64,000 nucleotides of DNA from Pseudomonadota bacterium. Lineage in GTDB: Bacteria; Pseudomonadota; Alphaproteobacteria; Rhizobiales; Hyphomicrobiaceae. Position 1 is the first letter of the stretch. Each line of letters begins with the position of its first letter. Under the pieces are notes generated by a model that did not search any database, was not told where the DNA came from, and saw only the letters and a program-made list of their open reading frames with translations. The position numbers and the translations under genes were made by a program. Of this stretch, positions 34,542 to 43,064 are shown in pieces. The DNA lies in the NCBI GenBank assembly GCA_018242295.1, contig JAFECE010000005.1, positions 124,001 through 188,000 of the forward strand, given 5' to 3'.

Positions 34542-36725
34542 TCATGCCAGCACGACTTTGGCACCGTCGCGGCAGTCCGTGACATCGATCGACACGCCGC
34601 CGTTCTTCCTGCGCAAAATGAAGCCGGCAGAGCCTGCACCCGCTCGCATATTGCGAACCGTCACTTCGCCGACGCGCTCCGGCAAATAGGGAGCGCTCAG
34701 TGTGATGGTGCGGGTAGCGCCGTCGATTTTGAGGCCCACCAATGATTTCAAGAGATGGAGCATCGAGCCGCTCGCCCAAGCTTGCGGCGAGCAAGCGACT
34801 GGATAAAGTATCGGCGCGCGACCAGCACGGCGACGAAAGCCGCAGAACAGCTCCGGCAGCCGCCTTTGCGACATATTCAGTGCGGCATCGAGCAAGCCGT
34901 TAAAAACGGTCTCGATCTGATCCGATCGTCCGTAGCGCGCAAAGCCTGCGCCGATCATCGCGTTATCGTGGGGCCAGATCGAGCCATTGTGGTAAGACAT
35001 CGGGTTGTATCTCGCCTCGGTGCTCGCGATCGTTCTGATGCCCCAACCGGAGAAGAAAGGCGGCGACAGCATCTGCTCGATGACGCGCGTCGCCCGTTCG
35101 GAATCGGCGATGCCCGAACTCAGCGCATGGCCGGCGTTGCTCGATCGCACCTCAAGACGTCTCTTTCGGCCATCAAGCGCCAGAGCATAGATCCCGATCT
35201 CGGGCGACCAAAACTTTTCTTCGAACTGTTTCTGTAGAGCGGCCGCTTCAGCCCGCAGACGGCTAGCCAGATCCTTGTCGCCTTGCATTCTGGCCATGCG
35301 CGCCGCTGCGTTCTTCGCCTCGTAAACATAGCCTTGCACTTCGACTAGCGCGAGCGGCCCTTCGGCGAGAGTGCCGTCCCTATTGAAGATTGCGTCGTGA
35401 CTGTCCTTCCATCCTTGGTTCGACAATCCGTTTTCAGTTTCACGCGCATATTCGACAAAGCCGTCGCCGTCGGGATCTCCAGGCCCGTTTATCCATTCCA
35501 GCGCTTTGAGGATCGCCGGCCAAATCTCACCGAGGAACTCCTTGTCTTCGGTCGCCTCGATGTAGGCTCCAGCCAAGACGACGAAGAGCGGCGTGGAATC
35601 GACGCTGCCGTAATAGAGGCCGAAGGGAATTTCGCGCAGCGCCGCCATCTCGCCGCTACGCATTTCGTGAAGAATTTTGCCCGGTTGAGCGTCGGCGGCG
35701 GCGTCGTGGGATTGCGCCTGATATCTGGCGAGGCGCCGAAGGACGCCGCGGGCTATAGATGGATCAAGCCAAAGGACTTGCAGCGCCGTTATCAGCGCGT
35801 CCCGGCCGAACGTCGTCGAATACCAAGGCGTACCCGCGTAGGGATAAGGTCCGTCCGGCGTCTCGGTGATCAACAATCTCAGATCCGCCAGGGAACGCTT
35901 CAGCACGCTGTCGAGATCGGGATGCGAAACCTCGATACTGGTTGCCTGACGCTCCGAACGGCGCAGGTGACGCTGCGCGTCCAGCAATCCTTTGACGTAG
36001 TGGGTGCACGGGACTTTTGCACGATCGCCGCCCGCCACTGATGTTACGTAAACGCGCTGCGATCCCTTGGCGGGAATATGAAGGCGAAAGAACGCCGACG
36101 TCTCCTTCAAGGAGACGGGCTCAGGATCGATATGGACAGTCGTTTGGCGGATGACCCGATCCAGACCCGAATACGAAAACCCGACTGAATGCGGAGATTC
36201 CACATGCCTGCGAACCGTTCCGCGCTTCTCGCGGCGCATGCCCCGCACCTCAAAGATGTCCAAGAAATCGGCATCGAAAAAGATCGTGACGGGCAGATAG
36301 AGATCGCCATTCGAATGGTTGGTGAAGACCAGCCGCTGGCGCAAGCTGGCGTCACGGACATAGGTCGTTCTGAAAACGTGGACGACGTCCTTGTGCAGCC
36401 AAAGGGCGCCGTTCGAGTAGACGTCGGTGTTCGTGAGATCGGAGCAGAGCTGAAGATCCTGCCGGCCGAGCGTCGAGCCGAGAAGCAACGGCGGACGTCT
36501 CGCTATCAGCATCTCGAGGCGAGATAGATACCGCGTATCGTTATAGAAGAAGCCGTCCGCGTGGTTGCCGAATGCGCCAATGTCGCCGTGCGTATCGACG
36601 ACGACGAACGCATCGTCGTGCTTCAGCGTTTCATGAGCGCGCGGAGAGCTGTCCGCCTCAGCATGAATCCGCTCAGGCTCATGCTCGGGAGAATGATCAG
36701 ATGGCCGGGATGGCGCGACTGCCAT
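34542..36725 (-). CDS. glycogen debranching-type enzyme (amylo-alpha-1,6-glucosidase family)
   Basis: About 727 residues with an N-terminal GDE_N_bis-like domain (DAFVVVDTHGDIG, DGFFYNDTRYLSRLEM) and a C-terminal (alpha/alpha)6 glucosidase domain. Conserved points are TPWYSTTFGRDALITALQ, EIPFGLYYGSVDSTPLF, GLSNQGWKDSHDAIF and YNPMSYHNGSIWPHDNAMI. The ATG at 36725 has GGAG eight bases upstream and is preferred to the TTG at 36758. It follows the glycosyltransferase gene by 72 bases and likely shares its stress promoter. Related enzymes act on glycogen-like or trehalose-linked glucans; the exact substrate is unproven. Confidence 0.85.
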   Translation of the reverse strand: MAVAPSRPSDHSPEHEPERIHAEADSSPRAHETLKHDDAFVVVDTHGDIGAFGNHADGFFYNDTRYLSRLEMLIARRPPLLLGSTLGRQDLQLCSDLTNTDVYSNGALWLHKDVVHVFRTTYVRDASLRQRLVFTNHSNGDLYLPVTIFFDADFLDIFEVRGMRREKRGTVRRHVESPHSVGFSYSGLDRVIRQTTVHIDPEPVSLKETSAFFRLHIPAKGSQRVYVTSVAGGDRAKVPCTHYVKGLLDAQRHLRRSERQATSIEVSHPDLDSVLKRSLADLRLLITETPDGPYPYAGTPWYSTTFGRDALITALQVLWLDPSIARGVLRRLARYQAQSHDAAADAQPGKILHEMRSGEMAALREIPFGLYYGSVDSTPLFVVLAGAYIEATEDKEFLGEIWPAILKALEWINGPGDPDGDGFVEYARETENGLSNQGWKDSHDAIFNRDGTLAEGPLALVEVQGYVYEAKNAAARMARMQGDKDLASRLRAEAAALQKQFEEKFWSPEIGIYALALDGRKRRLEVRSSNAGHALSSGIADSERATRVIEQMLSPPFFSGWGIRTIASTEARYNPMSYHNGSIWPHDNAMIGAGFARYGRSDQIETVFNGLLDAALNMSQRRLPELFCGFRRRAGRAPILYPVACSPQAWASGSMLHLLKSLVGLKIDGATRTITLSAPYLPERVGEVTVRNMRAGAGSAGFILRRKNGGVSIDVTDCRDGAKVVLA

Positions 36726-36797
36726 CGCAAAAACTCCGTTCAAAAAAGATCGCGCCAAGCTAAATATTAGACGCTTTCGATGGCGGCTGCCACTGCG

Positions 36798-37889
36798 TCA
36801 ATTGACGAGAGTTTCTTGGGGGGAGGCGATTTCTTCGCTGCGAGATGCCGGCAGGCGGCCAGCCGTCGCAAAGGCCCGCGCATAGAGCGAAACGTAAGCT
36901 TTCGCCATCGATGCAGCCGTAAATCTTTCGTCGAAGCGGTCACGAATTCGGACGCGGTCGAGCGCCAGGACACTCGGCAGCGTGGCGATGGCGTTTTCGA
37001 CGTTATCAACGATGAAGCCGGTTATGCCCTCGTCGATAACCTCTCTGACGGCTCCGCGATCGAATGCAAGAACCGGGGTTCCGCATGCCATTGCCTCAAT
37101 CATAACCATGCCAAAAGGTTCCGGCCAGTCGATCGGGAAAAGCAGGGCCGAAGCCTCTCCTAAAAATTTTGCCTTCTCGCGGTCGCTGATTTCACCGATG
37201 AAATCAATACCGTCGCCACTCAGCATAGGTTTAATTTTTTCATCGAAATATTCGACATCGACCGCATCGACCTTGGCCGCGATCTTGAGGGGAAAGCCCG
37301 TTGCGTGTGCGATTTCAATGGCGCGATCGAGCCGCTTTTCAGGCGAGATACGGCCCAGGAACGCAAGATATCCGCCGCGCGGATCGAATGTCGGACGGTG
37401 CAGCGCATGCGGCAGGCCGTGGTAGACCGTTCCCGCAAATTTTGCATGGGGGATGGGCTCTCGCTGCGAATCCGAAATGGACACAAGGCTCATCTCAGGG
37501 AAGGCGCGATAGAGAAGCTGAAGGTCCGGAAGGTCCTGACGTCCATGGAGCGTGGTCAACGTCTTCTGAGCGATCGTGCGGAAGACGGGAAACTGAAACT
37601 GATCGATGTGGAAATGAATGACGTCGAAGGATGAGGCCATACGCCGGATCTTATCAACCATCATCATGTAGTAAGGAATTGGATCGCGCACCGCTGGATT
37701 GGATCTTAAAGATTGCTCACAGCACGGAACAAGTTTTGCTGACGTTTTAGAATCTCCGCTCGCAAAGAGCGTAACGTCATGACCTTGGACGACGAGTTCT
37801 TCAGTCAGATATGAAACAACCCGCTCTGTTCCCCCGTAAAATTTGGGCGGAACGCTCTCAATCAAGGGCGCGACCTGTGCAATCTTCAT
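36798..37889 (-). CDS. family 4 glycosyltransferase
   Basis: GT-B fold retaining glycosyltransferase of 363 residues. The N-terminal acceptor side shows GGTERVVSYLTEELVVQGHD, the C-terminal nucleotide-sugar side has LAFLGRISPEKRLDRAIEIA and the E-x7-E motif region EPFGMVMIEAMACGTPVLAFD. AAGGA lies eight bases before the ATG. It starts an operon with the debranching-type enzyme under a consensus general-stress promoter (37920-37944), which suggests a role in stress-induced glucan or compatible-solute metabolism. Confidence 0.88.
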   Translation of the reverse strand: MKIAQVAPLIESVPPKFYGGTERVVSYLTEELVVQGHDVTLFASGDSKTSAKLVPCCEQSLRSNPAVRDPIPYYMMMVDKIRRMASSFDVIHFHIDQFQFPVFRTIAQKTLTTLHGRQDLPDLQLLYRAFPEMSLVSISDSQREPIPHAKFAGTVYHGLPHALHRPTFDPRGGYLAFLGRISPEKRLDRAIEIAHATGFPLKIAAKVDAVDVEYFDEKIKPMLSGDGIDFIGEISDREKAKFLGEASALLFPIDWPEPFGMVMIEAMACGTPVLAFDRGAVREVIDEGITGFIVDNVENAIATLPSVLALDRVRIRDRFDERFTAASMAKAYVSLYARAFATAGRLPASRSEEIASPQETLVN

Positions 37890-37919
37890 GCGTACGTCCT
37901 TCCCGTGGTCGGAAAGTTT

Positions 37920-37944
37920 AACGTCGCGGTACTTGAATCGTTCC
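37920..37944 (-). promoter_or_regulatory. EcfG-type general stress promoter
   Basis: On the minus strand: GGAAC (37944-37940), 16 bases, CGTT (37923-37920). Full match to the EcfG consensus, ending 30 bases before the glycosyltransferase start at 37889. Confidence 0.75.
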
Positions 37945-38208
37945 CCGATTACGTGCGGCGCGATGACAGACGACGTTTTGATGGAAGACCATCATCTCGC
38001 AGCGGCAATTCAGTTCAGTCTTCACACCAGACACACGCGCGCGTGGCGCCGAGCGTTCCTTCGGAGATATCGGATGACGAGGGAACTTTCTCCCGGCGCG
38101 TGAGCCGTGCACGCGGCCACAACGAACATCACTGCGCGACTGCCCGAAGGGCCAAGCGTGAGATGCAAAAAAATTCGGACCGAGCGCTTACGAATTCGAC
38201 GCGAGAAA
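37945..38208. other. intergenic stretch, no gene supported
   Basis: Contains no convincing open frame; the overlapping frames on both strands lack ribosome sites. A GGAAC-containing stretch at about 38085-38115 on the plus strand has no CGTT at the proper distance. Confidence 0.25.
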
Positions 38209-38469
38209 CTACCGGTTGCGGAGGTTCGGGTTCCGCTGCGTCGGATCGGTGAAGAACGGATCGTAGTTCTGCTTGATCGGCGCCGGATACGTCGAAGTTG
38301 CGGGCGATGGAACAGAGCCAGTCGCGCCGGCATCGGGAAGGCTCGACGGCGGGATTCTGACCATCGGTGCAGCTGGCTGCGTCAGCGTTGGCGAACTAAG
38401 GCGCGTTTGCGCATGGACGGGCGAGGCGAAGAGCACCGCAACAGTCACAAGTATAAAACTCGTTTTCAT
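38209..38469 (-). CDS. small exported protein of unknown function
   Basis: An 86-residue protein with a signal peptide (MKTSFILVTVAVLFASPVHA, cleavage before QTRL) and a short Pro/Ser/Thr-rich mature part ending DPFFTDPTQRNPNLRNR. GGAGG lies six bases upstream of the ATG at 38469; the longer open frame to 38682 has no such support. No cysteines, no family recognised. Its composition resembles the exported protein at 31875-32438. Confidence 0.6.
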   Translation of the reverse strand: MKTSFILVTVAVLFASPVHAQTRLSSPTLTQPAAPMVRIPPSSLPDAGATGSVPSPATSTYPAPIKQNYDPFFTDPTQRNPNLRNR

Positions 38470-39047
38470 TTTGCCTCCGTTTCCCCCGATCGATAGTGCG
38501 AGACGCCCGCGGTGGCAACGTGTCTGAACGCCCATCCCCCATGCACTCTCAGAAACCGCGACCGCGCGACGGCCGAAACATCGGGTTTGGTCTCGAATCG
38601 CGTCAGATATTCTGGGTGAAGCACGTGGCAACCGTTGGGCAGGCCTGAGATACCGATCGCTCGCGTCTGTTAGCCGCTTCATTGCGTCTGTCGACGGCGC
38701 TCATCAAGATGGGACGGCGCGATGAGGTTCCCCGATGACATCGTGATGACGCGCGAACCGGCGCATCGACGAAACGACGATTCGATCGGATAAGCGAGAT
38801 CTCAGAGCCTTGCGAATTTTATCCGCCGCCATCTGCCGCGAAAGTGGACCGAATTCGTTCGGGACGACTCGAAAACAAGGCAACTGGCGACGGCCTGCGA
38901 GTCCGCCGTGTAACACTTGCCTTAGCAACCAACGTCTCACGCTCCTAAAACCGGGCGCAACGCCTGGAGGACTAAAGACGGCCGGGCCCGACGCGTGCCA
39001 GCATGGCTTTCGTCTGAACTTCTGTTGCTGATGCGGAAGGTGAGCCG
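38470..39047. other. long intergenic stretch, no gene supported
   Basis: About 580 bases. Overlapping open frames (38704-39084 minus, 38810-39031 plus) lack ribosome sites and family features. A GGAAC-N17-TCTT sequence on the minus strand near 38724 is only a weak stress-promoter resemblance and is far from the next start. Nothing else was recognised. Confidence 0.3.
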
Positions 39048-39305
39048 ATGGGAAAGCTGGTTCTTCTGAGTGGCGAGCGCGCAAAGAAAGAGTTGGAAGA
39101 AAAGCAGCGGATTATCGCTGGACTGAAAGAGCTTCTGGCCCGCGCCGAATGCGGCGACCTGAAAGCGATTTGCTACGCCAGTGTCGATGCCGACGGCCAG
39201 AACGTCACTCTCGGAATTTTGCAGGATGACAAGACGGGTCTGCACGAGCTCATCGGTCTATCGCAAATGCTGAGCGACGCTATCCTTCAAAGCGCGCGGG
39301 ATTAG
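39048..39305 (+). CDS. small cytoplasmic protein of unknown function
   Basis: An 85-residue, soluble, mixed alpha/beta protein: a charged helix (GERAKKELEEKQRIIAGLKE) followed by strand-like ICYASVDADGQNVTLGIL and a C-terminal helix. AAGGTGAG precedes the ATG. The composition and balanced codon use support a real gene, but no family is recognised and the neighbours give no clue. Confidence 0.5.
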   Translation: MGKLVLLSGERAKKELEEKQRIIAGLKELLARAECGDLKAICYASVDADGQNVTLGILQDDKTGLHELIGLSQMLSDAILQSARD

Positions 39306-39478
39306 CGGTCCGGTCACTTACTGCTGAAGAGCGCGGGCACCGTCTCTTTTTGGAGCGCTCGTTCGAGTCTCTGAAACCGTGCACGAAAGTTCTCAGCTAC
39401 GCACAGCGATTTATAATCAGTGCCAGTCAAACTCGCCGATGGTGGCGGCTCGCCGCCATTTTCATTCGGAGAGAGACA

Positions 39479-39784
39479 GTGAAGACGATTGCAATCGCCC
39501 TTGCCGCTTGCGCCACGATCGCAGGCGGCGTGGCGGCAGTTTCCGCTGGGACGACCCAACCGACAGATAGCGCCGTTGTTCAGCCAACGCATGGTCATGG
39601 CGGCGGCGGATTTGGGCCGGACGTCGGTGTCGTCGTCGGCGTGCCGTGGGACGCCATAGGGGGCAATCCTCCTCCCCCTGATCCCAATGCCAATCGCTGT
39701 CGCGAGGCCCGTCACGCATGCTTCGACCAGTGGGGCACCGACGGTCGCCGGTATGGCCTTTGTATGCAGCGTTTCGGTTGCTGA
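39479..39784 (+). CDS. small exported Gly/Pro-rich protein
   Basis: A 101-residue product starting at GTG 39479 with GGAGAG just upstream. The signal peptide (MKTIAIALAACATIAGGVAAVSA) is followed by a His/Gly stretch (HGHGGGGFGPDVGVVVG), a Pro-rich linker and a cysteine-containing end (RCREARHACFDQWG ... YGLCMQRFGC) with four cysteines that could form disulfides. It may be a small periplasmic or surface protein; no family is recognised. Confidence 0.5.
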   Translation: MKTIAIALAACATIAGGVAAVSAGTTQPTDSAVVQPTHGHGGGGFGPDVGVVVGVPWDAIGGNPPPPDPNANRCREARHACFDQWGTDGRRYGLCMQRFGC

Positions 39785-39844
39785 TTTGGCCGCCTCATCG
39801 CGGCGGCAGAAAGTGATCCGGCACGATGCGCGCCTTGGCAAGGT

Positions 39845-39874
39845 TGAGGTGAGAGGCGTGCGCCGCTCACCTCA
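39845..39874. terminator. hairpin between convergent genes
   Basis: Nine-base arms TGAGGTGAG (39845-39853) and CTCACCTCA (39866-39874) with a 12-base loop, directly downstream of the His-rich gene on the minus strand. No T-tract, so termination strength is uncertain. Confidence 0.45.
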
Positions 39875-39880
39875 TCATCT

Positions 39881-40162
39881 TCAAGCGACAGGCTTGTGCT
39901 TCGAAACAAGCTTCTTGTGAGTGTGTTTCGACACATAGTGCTTCTTGGTGGGCTTCGAAGCGACGTGCTTATGAGAATGCTTCGATGCGATGTGCTTGTG
40001 GGTCGGCTTCGAGGCATAGTGCTTCGTGGACTTATGCGTCGCATGGGCCTGGTGATGATGGCTGTGGTGCACATGCTTCACCGGCTTGTCGGCTGCGCTC
40101 GCAACGCCTGCGCCAAGCATCATCGCGGCGGCGGCCAGGGCCACTGTCATAGCGGTCTTCAT
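39881..40162 (-). CDS. exported His/Lys-rich repeat protein
   Basis: A 93-residue protein with a signal peptide (VALAAAAMMLGAGVASA, cleavage before ADKPV) and a mature part made almost entirely of His, Lys, Thr, Ser, Ala and Val in degenerate repeats of eight to ten residues (HKHIASK, HKHVASKP, KKHYVSKH, HKKLVSKHK). Such composition suggests metal binding (Zn, Cu, Ni) or polyanion binding in the periplasm. AGGAG lies eight bases before the ATG, and a dyad (40185-40202) overlaps the likely promoter. No enzyme domain. Confidence 0.6.
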   Translation of the reverse strand: MKTAMTVALAAAAMMLGAGVASAADKPVKHVHHSHHHQAHATHKSTKHYASKPTHKHIASKHSHKHVASKPTKKHYVSKHTHKKLVSKHKPVA

Positions 40163-40184
40163 TTTTAGGCTCCTAGTTTTTCGA

Positions 40185-40202
40185 AACGTCCCTTTCGACG
40201 TT
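40185..40202. promoter_or_regulatory. inverted repeat upstream of the His-rich gene
   Basis: AACGTC (40185-40190) and GACGTT (40197-40202) with a six-base spacer, 22 bases upstream of the His-rich protein start. It is a plausible operator for a dimeric regulator, but no regulator is known to bind this sequence here. Confidence 0.35.
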
Positions 40203-40410
40203 GGCCCCTGTCATAGGGTGCTCAGCCTGTCGCATAGATGAACGGATCGGCCGATTTGACATACAGTTTCGTAAGGTGGGTGCGGTCGTTAATTCGGGAT
40301 TGCGATGGCACAAGAAAAGTTATCGGATTAGCCGTCGCCCACTGGCGGACCAATAATCAGCGTCCGAAATACTCGAAAGCCGTTTTGCCGGCTCACCTAT
40401 CAATTGGCGG

Positions 40411-40450
40411 AAAAAAATATAGCACAGGAGGGGAGGGCCCGCTCCTGTGC
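40411..40450 (-). terminator. intrinsic terminator of the HdeA-like gene
   Basis: On the minus strand a perfect stem, GCACAGGAG / CTCCTGTGC (40450-40442 with 40430-40422), is followed by TATATTTTTTT (40421-40411), 23 bases after the stop codon of the HdeA-like gene. A textbook Rho-independent terminator. Confidence 0.85.
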
Positions 40451-40472
40451 CTTGCAATCGCAGATTTGCGAT

Positions 40473-41054
40473 CTACTCGTTTTCGCTCATGAATTTTTCG
40501 GCGGCTGTTACCAAACTCGCCTTGGGATTGGCCTGGCAATAGTCGGCGATTTCACTTGTTTGCTTGATGAATTTCTCGACATCCAGCATCGTCGAGCCAT
40601 TGTTGTAGCTAGCATGATAGCCGGCGAGCCACATGAACGTGTCACCGATGTTCTTGATCACGTCCTTGTTCGTCAAAACCGTTTCGCATGTGACGATTGC
40701 CAGGTCGTAGCTTTGGGGGCTCGCGTCGTCGATGTTGTCGCCCATAAACTTTTCGCTCGCCGATAGCACGCCTATTCCCGGATGTTCGGAACAAAATACG
40801 ACTGTCTTATTGAAGGCGTCAGATAGTTTGTCCCAATCAACGACCGTGCCCTGTTCCGCGGTAGCATGATATCCGCCCATCCAATTCAGAATGCCGTTGA
40901 CGAATGACAGGTCGCTCGGCGTCTTCGCTTCATAGGCCGAAACCAGTCTCTCGCAGCTGATTGTCGATACGTCGATCGGGTCGGCTACTGCCGCGAGCGG
41001 AAAGATTGCCCAGATCAGCAACGACGACAGAACGGAAAGGAAAACACTCTTCAT
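40473..41054 (-). CDS. tandem HdeA-like exported protein
   Basis: A 193-residue protein with a signal peptide (residues 1-24) and two copies of one module. Repeat 1 has Cys34, Trp58, GGYHAT (60-65), Cys88, Pro92 and SEKFM (100-104); repeat 2 has Cys123, Trp142, AGYHAS (144-149), Cys173, Pro177 and AEKFM (185-189). The paired cysteines and the W-x-x-GYH core recall the HdeA/HdeB acid-stress chaperones, which are single-domain. Similarity is by pattern only. AGGGG lies eight bases before the ATG; an intrinsic terminator follows. Confidence 0.55.
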   Translation of the reverse strand: MKSVFLSVLSSLLIWAIFPLAAVADPIDVSTISCERLVSAYEAKTPSDLSFVNGILNWMGGYHATAEQGTVVDWDKLSDAFNKTVVFCSEHPGIGVLSASEKFMGDNIDDASPQSYDLAIVTCETVLTNKDVIKNIGDTFMWLAGYHASYNNGSTMLDVEKFIKQTSEIADYCQANPKASLVTAAEKFMSENE

Positions 41055-41330
41055 CGAACGGCCCCTGATGAAACCACCGACCGGCGCAGCTTGCGAGTCG
41101 GAGACGCGGGATGATCCCCAGCCGGACGACGTTAATCCCTAGAGATTAATAATCGCCCTGAGCACCCGCGGCGGAAGGAACTTGGATCGAGCGCGAGGTG
41201 CTGATCGCACGACGCCCGTTTGCTCAGGGTACGTTGTTCATTCTCAGGCGCCGGGGATTCGACAAATCCACAACGAGGCACGCTGATTGCACGTCGCGTT
41301 CAGAGCACAGCGTTGAAGGGCCGCCTTGCC

Positions 41331-41534
41331 ATGTTTCGGGACAATGTCATCTGGGTCGATTTCCGAATCTCGAAAGACATCAGAGACCAGCAGGCCCTAT
41401 CATTTGCCGAGCGCAGGAACGCTAGCTCCGGGCAAACACGCCGACATCTTGCAGCCTCCAGAGTTGCGCTCGACGCGATCATGCGCCCGCCTGAAGGCCG
41501 GCCCAGCTTCTCCAAACCAAACGAGAAGCCATAA
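41331..41534 (+). CDS. putative small cytoplasmic protein
   Basis: A 67-residue open frame (MFRDNVIWVDFRISKDIRDQ ...), Arg/Ser-rich, without a clear ribosome site. The longer frame opens at 41220. No family is recognised; kept as a weak candidate because the N-terminal 30 residues look protein-like and it would be the only gene in this gap. Confidence 0.3.
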   Translation: MFRDNVIWVDFRISKDIRDQQALSFAERRNASSGQTRRHLAASRVALDAIMRPPEGRPSFSKPNEKP

Positions 41535-41554
41535 CCGCGAACGATGAGCTGGCC

Positions 41555-41887
41555 TCAAGACGCCTTTCGTTGGAAGGCGCCCGCGGGATAGATGACCTCG
41601 GCTCCGTCTATCCCATACTGCGTAAGGTCGTGAGGTTCCAAACTGCCGGCCGAAACAACGATCGGAACCTTGAGGGCTTTGACGGCGTCGCAGAAGTCCA
41701 TGGTATCCGTTTCGACGTCGAACTCGATAACGACAGAATTGACCTTCGTTTCCTGCACGAAGGCGAGTGCCTGTCCGTATGATCCGAAGACGAAGGCGCT
41801 GCCGCTTCTCTTACGGCGCGTATCACAGAAACGCATCGGGTGATTGGTCGAGCGCTCGACTATGACGATTGCTCTGTAGCTTCCCAT
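41555..41887 (-). CDS. small receiver-like protein of unknown function
   Basis: A 110-residue soluble protein with alternating strands and helices (YRAIVIVERS, VNSVVIEFDVE, LKVPIVVSAGSL, GAEVIYPAGAF), reminiscent of a response-regulator receiver fold. The acidic pocket and phosphoacceptor Asp are not evident (IEFDVETD is in the expected place). AGAGG lies eight bases upstream of the ATG. It may be a degenerate receiver; no kinase or output domain is adjacent. Confidence 0.5.
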   Translation of the reverse strand: MGSYRAIVIVERSTNHPMRFCDTRRKRSGSAFVFGSYGQALAFVQETKVNSVVIEFDVETDTMDFCDAVKALKVPIVVSAGSLEPHDLTQYGIDGAEVIYPAGAFQRKAS

Positions 41888-42264
41888 GTGGGGTACCTCT
41901 AAGCCTCTCGGCTTCAGGAGCGGAATTTCCGCAGTCCCTTGAGGTCAATCTATCGGCGGTTCAAATGGTGACAATGAATAAAACGTAGAGCCGCAAAAAT
42001 ATCTGTGAGTTCGGGCGAGGAGATCGCGATGGCACGCCTCGTGCGCCTACGAATGGACATGATCACGGTGGCCGAAACCTCGGATCGAACATCAGAAATG
42101 CAAGCTCCGCGAATGCAGCGTTCGAGTTCCGCTCGGCGGAGCGATGGTGGAAGGGCGCAGGAATGGTCGGCTCGGAATTCGCTGCGCCGCGAGGCGACCG
42201 GTCCGTTACTCTATGATCCGGCTCGGGGCGCTGCAGGAGACGAATAGCTGGAGAACAGTCAATC
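41888..42264. other. divergent intergenic stretch, no gene supported
   Basis: About 375 bases upstream of both the receiver-like gene (minus) and the PIN gene (plus). An 80-codon frame at 42005-42247 is Arg/Ser-rich and lacks a ribosome site, so no antitoxin gene is visible in front of the PIN gene. Confidence 0.3.
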
Positions 42265-42810
42265 GTGGGTTCGGATCGGTGGATGCTTGCACTGGACGCA
42301 AATGCGTTCACCTATTGGATCGAGGCGATGAACGCGGCCCCGGAGCAACCGTCGGGGCGATTGGCTGAAGAGAAGCTGGCGCTCGTCCGAATATTTCTCT
42401 GGATGCCGCCCGAAGCCAGTTTCCATTTGGTACCCACCGTCAAAATTGAGTACGAGGCGATACCCAATCGCGCGAAACGCGAGCGCCACATCGCCTGGGC
42501 GTTGAGCCACGTTTCCGAGATCCAGCTTTCGCCTCAGGAAGCCCTCGTGGCTAAGCGCGCGGAGGAACTGGTTTCCTATCGGGTAGGCGAAAGCGACGGG
42601 AAAATCATTGCCGAGTGCGAGCAGGCTCGCGTCGGCGCGTTGTTGACCTGCGACGGAAAGCTCATCGAGCGTCTTCGTATGGAAACGCGTGTTTGGCTGG
42701 TCCGGCCGTCGGAGTTTTGGGATCGCATGCGGATCCCAAAAGGCACTCCTCCGAACAGGAGACCTGTAGACGGAAGCGCACTACATCAATGCTCGTGGTG
42801 GCAGTGGTAA
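42265..42810 (+). CDS. orphan PIN-domain protein (putative ribonuclease)
   Basis: A 181-residue protein whose first 150 residues fit a PIN nuclease: strand LALDANAFTYW with Asp11, Glu62 in VKIEYEAIP, Asp111 in ESDGKIIAECEQA and Asp130 in GALLTCDGKLIERL give the four-acid metal site, and LLTCD-x-x-L is a common PIN ending. VapC-type toxins are shorter (about 130 residues) and paired with an antitoxin; none is found upstream. The C-terminal 30 residues are Pro/Arg- and Trp-rich. GTG start with GGAG ten bases upstream; an ATG at 42283 is possible. Confidence 0.6.
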   Translation: MGSDRWMLALDANAFTYWIEAMNAAPEQPSGRLAEEKLALVRIFLWMPPEASFHLVPTVKIEYEAIPNRAKRERHIAWALSHVSEIQLSPQEALVAKRAEELVSYRVGESDGKIIAECEQARVGALLTCDGKLIERLRMETRVWLVRPSEFWDRMRIPKGTPPNRRPVDGSALHQCSWWQW

Positions 42811-43064
42811 CGCAGACCTCGGAATGTCTCTCTGGTCATCTGCAAACACAATCTCTCTTATTTTAACTTTTCAGGCGAAGTTCATTGCACGCTATTGCGA
42901 CGCGACAATTGCATTTATCGTCGGTGCACGGTGCCGGATACGCAAGTATTATCTGAAAGACATAGGCCAAATGCATATGATCAAAAGCGACCAACCATTA
43001 CAAACCGAGCTTATCGTTTGTGGGTTAGAGAGACCTTTTTGATTGGAAGAAGGATACTCAAAAA

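Noticed and set aside
38704..39084. 126-codon minus-strand frame
   Set aside because: Overlaps the start of a better supported gene on the other strand, lacks a ribosome site, and is basic and Pro-rich like a shadow frame.
42005..42247. Possible antitoxin before the PIN gene
   Set aside because: Arg/Ser-rich, no ribosome site, no ribbon-helix-helix or AbrB-like pattern.
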